Part shown: positions 49,479-58,245 of the stretch, piece by piece
Layout: each line of letters starts with the position of its first letter
How positions within the stretch are numbered: position 1 is the stretch's first letter
Source of the DNA: Kribbella sp. VKM Ac-2568
GTDB taxonomy: Bacteria > Actinomycetota > Actinomycetes > Propionibacteriales > Kribbellaceae
Reading direction: 5' to 3'
NCBI RefSeq assembly: GCF_004345365.1
Contig: NZ_SLVF01000019.1
Coordinates: 62,001-126,000 of the forward strand
Length of the DNA: 64,000 bases
Made by a program: the position numbers and the translations under genes
Notes under the pieces: generated by a model
Seen by the model: only the letters and a program-made list of their open reading frames with translations
Databases searched by the model: none
Told to the model about the DNA's origin: nothing

Positions 49479-50555
49479 TCAGGCCAGTCCAGCGACGCGC
49501 GCCACCGCGTCTGTGTCCGCCGGGGTCACGGGAGCCTCCATGGGCGGCGCATAGGCCAGGGCGGTGTCGATGTCCTTCAGGCCGTGACCTGTGACGGTGA
49601 TCACCACGGTCAGGCCGCCATCGAGCCGGCCGGCTGCCTTCGTCGCGAGCAGGCCAGCCACACCGGCAGCTGAGGCGGGCTCGACGAAGACCCCTTCACG
49701 CGCAGCCAGTTCGCGCTGCGCGGAGAGGATCTGGTCGTCGGTGACAGCCTCGATCCGGCCGCCCGACTCGTCCCGGGCGGCTTCGGCCAGCGTCCAGGAG
49801 GCGGGGTTGCCGACGCGGATCGCGGTGGCCGCCGTGTCGGGGCTCTCGACGATCGCACCGCGCACGATCGGCGCGGCGCCCTCGGCCTGGAAACCCCACA
49901 TCTGCGGGGCTTTCGAGGAGAGCTTGTCCTTCTTGTACTCCGAATAGCCCTTCCAGTACGCCGCGATGTTGCCCGCGTTGCCGACCGGGAGCACGTGCAG
50001 GTCCGGGGCGTCGCCGAGCGCGTCGCAGACCTCGAACGCCGCGGTCTTCTGGCCTTCCAGCCGGACCGGGTTCACCGAGTTCACCAGCGCGACCGGGTAG
50101 TGCTTGCCGAGCTCGCGCACGATCCGCAGGCAGTCGTCGAAGCCGCCGTCGATCGACACCAGCTGCGCGCCGTGCACGATCGCCTGCGCCAGCTTGCCCT
50201 TGGCTATCCGGCCGGCCGGGATCAACACCAACGGCAACAACCCGGCCCGCACTGCGTACGCCGCGGCCGAGGCGGAGGTGTTCCCGGTCGAGGCGCAGAC
50301 GACGGCCTTGTCACCGGCCTGCGCGGCCAGCGAGATCGCCACGGTCATGCCGCGATCCTTGAACGAGCCGGTCGGGTTGTTCCCCTCGACCTTGAGCCAG
50401 ACCTCGCAGTTGGTCTTCTCGCTCAGCCACTGCGCGGCCACCAGCGGCGTACCGCCCTCGCCGAGCGTGACCACCGGGGTGTCCGTCGAGACCGGCAGCC
50501 GGTCGCGGTATTCCTCGATCACGCCTCGCCACTGGTGTGGCCGCTGGTTCGCCAT
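49479..50555 (-). CDS. thrC: Threonine synthase
   Basis: A 358-residue PLP enzyme that converts O-phosphohomoserine to threonine. The PLP lysine is in NPTGSFKDRGMTVA; GEGGTPLV, CASTGNTSASAAAYA and LPVGNAGNIAAYWKGY are characteristic. It begins 5 nt after hom. Confidence 0.95.
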   Translation of the reverse strand: MANQRPHQWRGVIEEYRDRLPVSTDTPVVTLGEGGTPLVAAQWLSEKTNCEVWLKVEGNNPTGSFKDRGMTVAISLAAQAGDKAVVCASTGNTSASAAAYAVRAGLLPLVLIPAGRIAKGKLAQAIVHGAQLVSIDGGFDDCLRIVRELGKHYPVALVNSVNPVRLEGQKTAAFEVCDALGDAPDLHVLPVGNAGNIAAYWKGYSEYKKDKLSSKAPQMWGFQAEGAAPIVRGAIVESPDTAATAIRVGNPASWTLAEAARDESGGRIEAVTDDQILSAQRELAAREGVFVEPASAAGVAGLLATKAAGRLDGGLTVVITVTGHGLKDIDTALAYAPPMEAPVTPADTDAVARVAGLA

Positions 50556-50560
50556 TGCGA

Positions 50561-51883
50561 TCAGTCTCCTTCAACCCGCATGACACTGCTGACTTCGCGG
50601 ACGATGTCCATCTCGCGCAGGGTCTCCACGGTCGCGGACAGCGCGGCGTCGGTGGCGGTGTGGGTGACTACCACGAGTTGCGCGTCACCACCCCTGCCCT
50701 CCTGGCGGACGGTCTGGATCGACACGTCGTGCTCGGCGAAGGCGTGGGCCACCGCCGCCAGCACACCGGCCTTGTCGGCCACGTCCAGCGACACGTGGTA
50801 GCGGGTCATGGTGGCACCCATCGGACGGGCTGCCCGCTGGGTGTACGACGACTCGCCGACCCCCGGCACGCCCTTGAGCCGGTTGCGCGCGGCGGACACC
50901 AGATCCCCGAGGACAGCGCTGGCCGTCGGGGCGCCGCCGGCACCACGACCATAGAACATCAGCTGGCCGGCCGCTTTGGATTCCACGAACACGGCGTTGT
51001 AGGCATCCCGGACGGAGGCCAGCGGATGACTGAGCGGGATCATCGCCGGGTAGACCCGGGCGCCGACCGAGTCGCTCGCCTCGTCCAGCTCGCAGATCGC
51101 CAGGAACTTCACCACGCAGCCCATCTCGCGGGCCGAGGCGATGTCGGTCGCGGTCACCTCGGTGATGCCCTCGCGGTGCACGTCGGCGATGGAAACCCTG
51201 GTGTGGAAGGCCAGACTGGCCAGCAGCGCGGCCTTTGCCGCCGCGTCGAAGCCCTCGATGTCGGCGGTCGGATCGGCCTCGGCGTACCCGAGGGCCTGGG
51301 CCTCCTCCAGCGCCTCGTCGAAGCCGGCGCCGGTGGAGTCCATCTTGTCGAGGATGTAGTTCGTGGTGCCGTTGACGATGCCCATCACCCGGACCACGTC
51401 GTCACCGGCCAGCGACTCGCGCAGCGGCCGCAGGATCGGGATCGCGCCGGCCACGGCGGCCTCGAAGTACAGGTCGCGCTCGTACTTCTCGGCGGCGGCG
51501 AAGAGCGTCGGGCCGTCCTCGGCGAGCAGGGCCTTGTTCGCGGTGATCACCGAGGCGCCGTTCTCCAGCGCGGTCAGGATCAGGCCGCGGGCGGGCTCGA
51601 TGCCGCCGATCACCTCGATCACCAGGTCCAGGTCGCCGCGCGAGACGAGCGCCTGCGCGTCGGTGGTGATCAGCGCGGGGTCGACCGCGATGTCGCGGGT
51701 CCGGCCGGCCCGGCGGACCGCGATACCCGCGATCTCCAGCGGCGCGCCGACCCGGGCGGCCAGGTCGTCGGCGCGCTCGGTGAGGATCCGGACCACCTCG
51801 GTGCCGACCACGCCGCACCCGAGCAGCGCCACCTTCAGCGGCTGTTTCTCTTCTGCGAGCGGCTTGTCCGCGTTCTCGGTCAT
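50561..51883 (-). CDS. hom: Homoserine dehydrogenase
   Basis: A 440-residue NAD(P)H-dependent enzyme that reduces aspartate semialdehyde to homoserine. The Rossmann start is VALLGCGVVGTEVVRIL; the catalytic region has GAGAGGAPTASAVLGDLV-like GRGAGGAPTASAV and MNGTTNYIL-like VNGTTNYILDKM. A C-terminal ACT domain (HVSLDVADKAGVLAAVAHAF) implies feedback control, normally by threonine. ATGA overlap with lysA couples the two. Confidence 0.95.
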   Translation of the reverse strand: MTENADKPLAEEKQPLKVALLGCGVVGTEVVRILTERADDLAARVGAPLEIAGIAVRRAGRTRDIAVDPALITTDAQALVSRGDLDLVIEVIGGIEPARGLILTALENGASVITANKALLAEDGPTLFAAAEKYERDLYFEAAVAGAIPILRPLRESLAGDDVVRVMGIVNGTTNYILDKMDSTGAGFDEALEEAQALGYAEADPTADIEGFDAAAKAALLASLAFHTRVSIADVHREGITEVTATDIASAREMGCVVKFLAICELDEASDSVGARVYPAMIPLSHPLASVRDAYNAVFVESKAAGQLMFYGRGAGGAPTASAVLGDLVSAARNRLKGVPGVGESSYTQRAARPMGATMTRYHVSLDVADKAGVLAAVAHAFAEHDVSIQTVRQEGRGGDAQLVVVTHTATDAALSATVETLREMDIVREVSSVMRVEGD

Positions 51884-53283
51884 TCGGCCCCCATGTCCAG
51901 GCTGAGCAAGTCGTCCTCGGTCTCCCGGCGTACGACGACGCGCGTCCGGCCGTCCTTGACCGCGATCACCGGTGGCCGCGGTACGTGGTTGTAGTTGCTC
52001 GCCATCGACCGGCAGTAGGCCCCGGTTCCCGGTACGGCGACCAGGTCGCCCGGGGCGACATCGGCGGGCAGGAACTCGTCCTTCACCACGACGTCACCGG
52101 ACTCGCAGTGCTTGCCGACCACCCGGGACAGCGTGGGGCCCTCGTCGGAGTACCGGTTGGCGAGCGTGCAGGAGTAGTCCGCGTCGTACAGAGCGGTGCG
52201 GATGTTGTCGCTCATCCCGCCGTCGACGGACACGTAGGTGCGGGACTCTCCGAAGTCGAGCGCCACCTCCTTGGTGGTGCCGACGGTGTAGACCGTGCAG
52301 ACCGCAGGTCCGACGATCGCCCGCCCCGGCTCGATCGACAGCTTCGGCACCGCGAGGTCGAGCGCCTTGCACTCGTGCTCGACGATCTTGCCGAGCTCGG
52401 TGGCCAGCTGGGCCGGGTCGGACGGATCATCCTGAGTGGTGTAGGCGATCCCGAATCCGCCGCCCAGGTCGAGCTCCGGCATGTCCACGCCGAGCTCGTC
52501 GGAAACCCTTGCGTGCAAGGCGATCAGCCGCCGAGCGGCCATCTCGAATCCGGACGAGTCGAAGATCTGCGAACCGATGTGGGAATGCAGCCCGAGCAGT
52601 TCCAGCTCCGCCGTTTCGTTGATCCTGGCAACGGCATCGAACGCCTCGCCGGTGGTGATCGAGAAACCGAACTTCTGGTCCTGGTGCGCGGTCGCGATGT
52701 AGGCGTGGGTGTGTGCCTCGATACCGGCGGTCACCCGGACCATCACCGGCGCCACCACGCCCCGCTCCGCGGCGAGCCGGGTCAGCCGCTCGATCTCGTG
52801 GAACGAGTCGACGATGATCCGCCCGACCCCCGCGTCCAGTGCGCGAGCCAGCTCGGCCTCCGACTTGTTGTTGCCGTGGAACCCCAGTCGCTTGGGATCC
52901 GCGCCGGCCCGGAGGGCGACAGCGAGCTCACCACCTGAGCAGACGTCGAGGTTGAGTCCCTCCTCCATCACCCAGCGCACCACGGTTGTGCACAGGAACG
53001 CCTTGCCGCCGTAGTAGACGGCGAAGTCCTTGAATCCTTCGCGGAACGCCCGGGCCCGGGCGCGGAAGTCCGCTTCGTCCAGCAGGTAGGCCGGAGTGCC
53101 GTGCTCCGCAACCAGTTCGCGCACGTCGACGCCGCCCACTTGGAGCGCGCCGTCGGTGTTCTTGGTCGCGGTCGACGACCACAGTTGCGGGACGAGGTCG
53201 TTGACATCCTCCGGGGGACGCAACCACGACGGCCGAGGGTGCCCTGCCTCGGCCTGTCCGGACCGCACCTCGCGCGCCCTCAC
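51880..53283 (-). CDS. lysA: Diaminopimelate decarboxylase
   Basis: A 467-residue fold-III PLP enzyme that makes lysine from meso-DAP. The PLP lysine is in VYYGGKAFLC; HSHIGSQIFD, DLGGGFGIAY and EPGRAIVGPA follow, and the C-terminal GTGAYCRSMASNYNHVPRPPVI closes the site. Its GTG start overlaps the argS stop (GTGA). An alternative start further in is possible, as the first 25 residues are poorly conserved. Confidence 0.95.
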   Translation of the reverse strand: MRAREVRSGQAEAGHPRPSWLRPPEDVNDLVPQLWSSTATKNTDGALQVGGVDVRELVAEHGTPAYLLDEADFRARARAFREGFKDFAVYYGGKAFLCTTVVRWVMEEGLNLDVCSGGELAVALRAGADPKRLGFHGNNKSEAELARALDAGVGRIIVDSFHEIERLTRLAAERGVVAPVMVRVTAGIEAHTHAYIATAHQDQKFGFSITTGEAFDAVARINETAELELLGLHSHIGSQIFDSSGFEMAARRLIALHARVSDELGVDMPELDLGGGFGIAYTTQDDPSDPAQLATELGKIVEHECKALDLAVPKLSIEPGRAIVGPAVCTVYTVGTTKEVALDFGESRTYVSVDGGMSDNIRTALYDADYSCTLANRYSDEGPTLSRVVGKHCESGDVVVKDEFLPADVAPGDLVAVPGTGAYCRSMASNYNHVPRPPVIAVKDGRTRVVVRRETEDDLLSLDMGAE

Positions 53284-54938
53284 ATCCGCTCCGGGGCGGA
53301 GACGCCGAGCAGGTCGAGCCCGTTGGCGAGAACCGTCCTGGTGGCGCCCACCAGGGTCAGGCGAGCCTTGTGCACCGGCTCGACCTCCTCGTCGCCGCGC
53401 GGAAGCACCCGGCAGCTGTCGTAGAACTTGTGGAACGCCGAAGCGGTGTCCTCGAGGTACCGGGCAATCCGGTGCGGCTCCCGCAGCTCGGCCGCGGTGG
53501 CGACCACCCGGGGGAACTCGGCGAGCGCCCGGAGCAGGTCGCCCTCGCGCTCATGACTGAGCAGGCCGGGGTCGAACTCGTCCAGCTTGATCCCGAGATC
53601 GTCCGCGTTGCGCAGGATCGAGGCGAGCCGGGCGTGAGCGTACTGCACGTAGTACACCGGGTTCTCGCTGACCTGCCGGGTCATCTCCTCGATGTCCAGC
53701 GTCAGCGGCGAGTCCACCGGGTAGCGGCACAGTGTGTACCGCAGCGGGTCGACGCCGCTCTCCTCGACCAGCTCGGCGAGCGTGACGATCGTGCCGGCCC
53801 GCTTCGACAGCTTCATCTCCTCGCCGTTCTTGAGGATCTTCACCAGCTGGCCGATCAGGATCTCGATGTTGTGCTCGGGGTCGTCACCCGCGCAGGCCGC
53901 GATCGCCTTCAGGCGGTTCACGTACCCGTGGTGGTCCGCGCCGAGCAGGTAGATCGCTACCTCGAAGCCGCGCTCGCGCTTGTTCACGTAGTACGCGGCG
54001 TCGGAGGCGAAGTACGTCGGCTCGCCGTTGGACCGGATCAGCACCCGGTCCTTGTCGTCGGTGAAGTCGGTGGTGCGCATCCAGAGCGCGTCGTCGGCCT
54101 CGTAGAGGTGGCCCTGCTCACGGAGCTTCTCGATCGCGTGGCCGACGCCGTCCTGCTCGTGCAGGCTGCGCTCGGACGTCCAGACGTCGAACTTGGTCCG
54201 GAAGTGCTCGAGCTGGCTCTGCTGCTCCTTGAGCTGACGCTCGTACCCCGCCTCGCGGAACGCGACCAGCTGCTCGTCCTCCGGCAGCTTGGTGATGTCC
54301 GGCACCTCGGCGACGATCTGCTTCGCGAGATCGTTGATGTACTCGCCGTGGTAGCCGTCCTCGGGGATCGGCTCGCCGTGCGCCGCGGCCTTCAGGGAGG
54401 CGCCGAACTTGTCCATCTGGGCGCCGCGGTCGTTCACGTAGAACTCGCGGGTGACGACCGCGCCGGCCGCGTTCAGCACCCGGGCCAGCGCGTCGCCGAC
54501 GGCCGCCCAGCGGGTGTGGCCGAGATGCAGCGGGCCGGTCGGGTTGGCGGAGATGAACTCGAGGTTGATCGCCTGGCCCTTGAGGGAGTCGCTGCTGCCG
54601 TACTGCGGGCCGGCCTCCACGATCGAGGCGGCGATCTTGCCCTGGGCGTCGGCGGCGACCCGGATGTTGATGAAGCCCGGTCCGGCGATCTCCACCGCCG
54701 TGATCGCCTCGTCGTCGGTCAGCTTGGCGGCGAGCAGCTCCGCGAACTGCCGCGGCGGCATGCCGGAGCGCTTGCCGAGCTGCATCGCCACGTTGGTCGC
54801 GTAGTCCCCGTGCTCGGGGTTCTTGGGTCGCTCGACCTTCAGCTCGCCCGGCAACCCGCCGTCGACAGTGATGGTGCCGTCGTCGACGAGCGCGGTCAGG
54901 GCCTGCAGGATCTTCTCAGCGAGCTGTTCCGGAGTCAC
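53280..54938 (-). CDS. argS: Arginyl-tRNA synthetase
   Basis: A 552-residue class-I synthetase. The HIGH-type motif is ANPTGPLHLGHTRWAAVGDAL, and MKLSKRAGTIVTL serves as the KMSKS-type loop. The N-terminal Add-1 domain and the C-terminal anticodon-binding DALRA region (ending ANGLDLLGVSAPERM) are present. It heads the cluster with lysA. A tRNA-Arg gene lies about 1.1 kb away on the opposite strand. Confidence 0.96.
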   Translation of the reverse strand: MTPEQLAEKILQALTALVDDGTITVDGGLPGELKVERPKNPEHGDYATNVAMQLGKRSGMPPRQFAELLAAKLTDDEAITAVEIAGPGFINIRVAADAQGKIAASIVEAGPQYGSSDSLKGQAINLEFISANPTGPLHLGHTRWAAVGDALARVLNAAGAVVTREFYVNDRGAQMDKFGASLKAAAHGEPIPEDGYHGEYINDLAKQIVAEVPDITKLPEDEQLVAFREAGYERQLKEQQSQLEHFRTKFDVWTSERSLHEQDGVGHAIEKLREQGHLYEADDALWMRTTDFTDDKDRVLIRSNGEPTYFASDAAYYVNKRERGFEVAIYLLGADHHGYVNRLKAIAACAGDDPEHNIEILIGQLVKILKNGEEMKLSKRAGTIVTLAELVEESGVDPLRYTLCRYPVDSPLTLDIEEMTRQVSENPVYYVQYAHARLASILRNADDLGIKLDEFDPGLLSHEREGDLLRALAEFPRVVATAAELREPHRIARYLEDTASAFHKFYDSCRVLPRGDEEVEPVHKARLTLVGATRTVLANGLDLLGVSAPERM

Positions 54939-55174
54939 CGGCCCAGCCTAATGGCCCCGGTGCCGAACCCTTGACTCAGTATCCACAGCCCGGTACGGCA
55001 GGCACGCGAGCGCAGGTCAGGCGGGGATCAGGCGCAGGATGGCGGTCTGGCCGGAGCAGCCTGCCAGCGGGATGAGGAGTGCTGCGCAGTCGGGATCGTG
55101 GTCACGTGCTTCGCCATGGGTTCAGCCAACCGCACCACGGGGCCGCAGTACGGCGTGATGCCAGGCTCCTGCCA

Positions 55175-55708
55175 TCAACCGGTGGCTTCCACCTGGATCA
55201 GGCTCTCGCGGGAGAGTTTGGTGTCCCAGGGGGCCGGCTGGCCGTTGACCCGGACGGTGACCGACGAGCACGCGTCGCCCAGGCACTTGCCGTCGTACCG
55301 GACGCCCCAGAGCTCGAAGAACTGCTTCAGGGTCGGCCGCTCCGCCTTCGTCTTGGCCTCGACGTAGACGACACCGTCGGTGGCGTGCGTGTGGATCGCG
55401 GCCTGCTCGGCCCGGACGCGGTCGACGCCGATGCCCGCCGGGATCTGTATCGCGTTCCCGTCGACCGTCACCGCGACCTTCACCGTGTACGGCGCCGGTC
55501 CGCTGAAGTCGAGGGGCAACCGCTCGAAACCGGCCTTGTCGATGTACGACACGGCGTCGCGCGGCGCGTCCCACGGCGGTGGCCCGGACCGGAGCTCCGC
55601 CGGCCCGGGTGGCGCGGGACCGACCTGGCAGCCGCTCACCACGGGTAGCAGGCCCACCGCGACGGCGGCCGCCAACGCGCTCGCCCGGCGCCGAGTACCC
55701 ACTCTCAT
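55175..55708 (-). CDS. Conserved actinobacterial lipoprotein
   Basis: A 177-residue exported protein. MRVGTRRRASALAAAVAVGLLPVVSGC is a signal peptide with a lipobox (VVSGC, Cys about 27). The mature part includes VDGNAIQIPAGIGVDRVRAEQAAIHTHATDGVVYVEAK and a Cys pair, KCLGDACSS, that could form a disulfide. The IPAGIG...IHTHxxDGVxxVE pattern is conserved in actinobacteria, but I know no function. The 236-nt gap to argS shows no gene. Confidence 0.75.
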   Translation of the reverse strand: MRVGTRRRASALAAAVAVGLLPVVSGCQVGPAPPGPAELRSGPPPWDAPRDAVSYIDKAGFERLPLDFSGPAPYTVKVAVTVDGNAIQIPAGIGVDRVRAEQAAIHTHATDGVVYVEAKTKAERPTLKQFFELWGVRYDGKCLGDACSSVTVRVNGQPAPWDTKLSRESLIQVEATG

Positions 55709-55735
55709 GGAGAGCAGGTTTTCATGCCCGGCTGC

Positions 55736-55921
55736 TCAGTCCTCCGACGGCATCAGGATCCAGAGCACGATGTAGATCAGGAACTGCGGGCCGGGCAGGA
55801 TGCAGCTGACGACGAAGATGAGCCGCATCAAGCTCGGCTTGATCCCGAACCTGCGAGCCAGCCCGGCGCAGACACCGCCGATCCAGCGGTCGCTGGACGG
55901 ACGGACCAAGGTGGTAGCCAT
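55736..55921 (-). CDS. PspC-domain small membrane protein
   Basis: A 61-residue PspC protein: SSDRWIGGVCAGLARRFGIKPSLMRLIFVVSCILPGPQFLIYIVLWILMP, in parts. Two hydrophobic segments follow the GGVCAGLARRFGI core. PspC domains take part in phage-shock and envelope-stress signalling. It is monocistronic, downstream of the tRNA region on the other strand. Confidence 0.87.
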   Translation of the reverse strand: MATTLVRPSSDRWIGGVCAGLARRFGIKPSLMRLIFVVSCILPGPQFLIYIVLWILMPSED

Positions 55922-56074
55922 TGTCAGAAATCCTTTCGGTGCTCGGACTTACGACCACTATGACGGTCCGGTACCCACGGTTGATCCCGCCGCGCGGAAG
56001 ACCCAGGGACCGTTCAGGGTCTCCCCCGGTGCAAGACCTGGCCGAATTTCCTGGTACTGTTCTGCCGTTCCTGA

Positions 56075-56146
56075 GCCCCCGTAGCTCAGGGGATAGAGCA
56101 CCGCCCTCCGGAGGCGGGTGCGCAGGTTCGAATCCTGCCGGGGGCG
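56075..56146 (+). tRNA. tRNA-Arg (anticodon CCG)
   Basis: Acceptor GCCCCCG (56075-56081) pairs with CGGGGGC (56139-56145). The D arm GCTC/GAGC, the anticodon stem CCGCC/GGCGG around CTCCGGA (anticodon CCG) and the T arm GCAGG-TTCGAAT-CCTGC are all present. G56146 is the discriminator. CCA is not encoded. It reads CGG arginine codons. Confidence 0.97.
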
Positions 56147-56375
56147 CCTTGAAAAACCGTTGCTCACGCCTCTCGATCAACTGATCGGGAGGCATTTTCC
56201 GTTTCGGGGGCTCGGTCGAGACCTGCACTGAGCTGTCGAGGGCCGGCGGCGCTCGTGGCCCCAGGCATCTGAAACCTCGGGTGGCTGACCACTGGCGGTC
56301 ACCGACGCCCTCTGGGACGCTGAGACGCGGCGCTCACCGGACGACGCGTGGACCGACCTCGTGAAGGAACGACCA

Positions 56376-56771
56376 ATGGACGCAATCACGAATGACTTCG
56401 GGGAAGTTCTCTTGTGGAGCTTCTGGTTCTTCATCTGGATCGCCGCACTGGTGGTGTGGTTCCGCTGCCTTTTCGACTTGTTCGGCGACAGATCCCTCAG
56501 TGGCTGGGCGAAGGCCGGTTGGGCGATCCTGCTCATCTTCGTGCCTTGGGTGGGCGCGCTGATCTACCTCATCGTTCGGGGCCGGAGCATGTCCGAGCGC
56601 CAGGTGAAGGCGGTTGCGCAGCGCCAGGCCGAGCAGGACAAGTACATCCAGCAGGTTGCAGGCACTTCCCAGGCCCCGGCCGAGCAGATCGCGAGCGCCA
56701 AGGCGCTGCTCGATTCCGGCACCATCACGCAGGCGGAGTACGAGTCCCTCAAGGCCAAAGCGCTCGCCTGA
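56376..56771 (+). CDS. PLDc_N-SHOCT membrane protein
   Basis: A 131-residue protein. Two membrane helices (about residues 12-33 and 45-68) form the PLDc_N-like region (WFRCLFDLFGDRSLSGWAKAGWAILLIFVPWVGALIYLIVRG, in parts), and the C-terminus AEQIASAKALLDSGTITQAEYESLKAKALA is a SHOCT domain. SHOCT proteins are linked to membrane-associated oligomerisation. Start set by GAAGGAAC five bases before ATGGACGC. Function unknown. Confidence 0.83.
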   Translation: MDAITNDFGEVLLWSFWFFIWIAALVVWFRCLFDLFGDRSLSGWAKAGWAILLIFVPWVGALIYLIVRGRSMSERQVKAVAQRQAEQDKYIQQVAGTSQAPAEQIASAKALLDSGTITQAEYESLKAKALA

Positions 56772-56864
56772 CCGCACCGTACTCACGGCGCCAACGGCGC
56801 CTGCCGCGCTCAGCACGATAGGGCGACGTCAGGCGCCGCGCGACGCATGCAGTGAGTTTGCCCG

Positions 56865-57794
56865 TCAGTCCGTCGGGTTCGCTGACACCAGGGCAGCCTC
56901 GAGTTCGGCGGCAATCGCGTCCAGGTCCCGCGACATCGTGTCCGGGCTGCCGGATTCCAGCAGCTCCTGCATGTGTCCCCGGGCTGATCGTACGGCGTCT
57001 CGCAGGGCGCGCGTCCGCGTCCGGGCGGCCTCATCCGGAGCCGAAGCCTCCAGAGCGGTCAGCCGATCCTCGACCGCGGTGACCCGACTCTCCGCGATGT
57101 TCCAGCCGCCGGCGGCCTCCGCGAGCGAACCCATCTGGCGCAACTCCGGGACGAGCACGCGGGCAAACCAGGCCATCTCGTCCTCGGCCGACGCCAGGTC
57201 AGCCCGCCAGGCCCCGCGACGACGCGCCCTGACAACGAGCGGAACGGCCACGGCCACCGCGAGCACCACCGCAGCCAGCAGCCACCACAACCACGAAGGC
57301 GCACCGGACGACTCGGCCGACGAGGGCTCAACCGACGCCGAGGTCTCCGGCGACTCGGCAGACGTGGGAGCCGCGGTCGGGGAGACAGTCACCAGACGTG
57401 TCGATGTCTGGGTGGGGCCTGGCTCTGTGACCGTCGGGATCGGCGAGGCGGCCACCGGGCCACCCGGCGACCGGGTGGGGCTCGGCTCCGTCGGCGTCGG
57501 AGTCGGCGCCTCCGGGCTTACCGATGACCGGGTAGGGCTAGGTTTCGTCGCCGTCGCGGAGGGGGGCTGGGTCTCGCCGCGTCCCAGCGACCGGGTGGGA
57601 CTCGGCAGCGTCGCCGTCGGGCTGGGTAGCGAGCTTGGCGAGCGCGATGACGTTGCCGTCTGGCGGTCGGTCGGGCTGTCAATGGAGCCAGTCTCTCCAC
57701 AGCTACTGAGAAGCAGGGCCGCCAAAGCCAGACCAACTGCTCGCATCACCAGCGTCAGCAAGACGGTGCTGTCGGATCCGGCTCTCCTGGTCAC
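56865..57794 (-). CDS. Lipoprotein with Pro/Ser/Thr repeats and an internal membrane helix
   Basis: A 309-residue protein. The GTG start is preferred because GAAAGG lies eight bases before it. VTRRAGSDSTVLLTLVMRAVGLALAALLLSSC is a signal peptide with a lipobox (LSSC). Residues 40-170 are Pro/Ser/Thr-rich with repeats around PSPTRS. A membrane helix (about 170-195, WLWWLLAAVVLAVAVAVPLVV) is followed by RARRR and about 100 charged helical residues (VLVPELRQMGSLAEAAGG, TRTRALRDAVRSARGHMQELL). The chain would be anchored twice, with a cytoplasmic C-terminal domain. No family recognised. Confidence 0.62.
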   Translation of the reverse strand: MTRRAGSDSTVLLTLVMRAVGLALAALLLSSCGETGSIDSPTDRQTATSSRSPSSLPSPTATLPSPTRSLGRGETQPPSATATKPSPTRSSVSPEAPTPTPTEPSPTRSPGGPVAASPIPTVTEPGPTQTSTRLVTVSPTAAPTSAESPETSASVEPSSAESSGAPSWLWWLLAAVVLAVAVAVPLVVRARRRGAWRADLASAEDEMAWFARVLVPELRQMGSLAEAAGGWNIAESRVTAVEDRLTALEASAPDEAARTRTRALRDAVRSARGHMQELLESGSPDTMSRDLDAIAAELEAALVSANPTD

Positions 57795-58245
57795 CCTCCA
57801 GCCCTTTCGACCACCACCTGCCGACATGTCTGTGTGGCTGCCGCGACCTCGGTTGTCCAGGTGTCGATGAGCTTGAAGGGGCGTTGTGGCCTCCGGCACA
57901 GCACGCACCGACCCGTTGCCACCGGCAAGATGTTGCGGACGGCCCGGTTCGATGACACACCGGCGACACGACGACCAGGCCCGTGGCCAGCCCCACACCG
58001 CCACCCAGAACACCTCCAACCCGTGTCGGCGTCTCATGCTTGCGGCCGATCTCCACCTTCCCGTCGAGGGCAGCGCTGCCCGGCGCAGCAACCTCCCCGC
58101 TGCCCTCCCACCAGGGACGATCGCACCATCTGCGCCGGACGGACTCACCCGTACGGGACGATATCGGGACGATTGGTGCGCTGCTCGTTCTCGGCGTCTA
58201 GCCTGCTCTGAGGCAGCAGACGGCGAGTCACGGAGGGGGCGGGCG
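57795..58245. other. 451-bp divergent intergenic region upstream of the LuxR gene
   Basis: Promoters of both flanking genes should lie here. TAGCCT at 58199-58204 is a candidate -10 for the LuxR gene. Short open frames are GC-skew artefacts without SDs. No RNA or repeat is recognised. Confidence 0.45.

Noticed and set aside
57886..58245. N-terminal extension of the LuxR protein
   Set aside because: GGAGGG and ATG at 58246 match the start expected for this family; the extension is low complexity.
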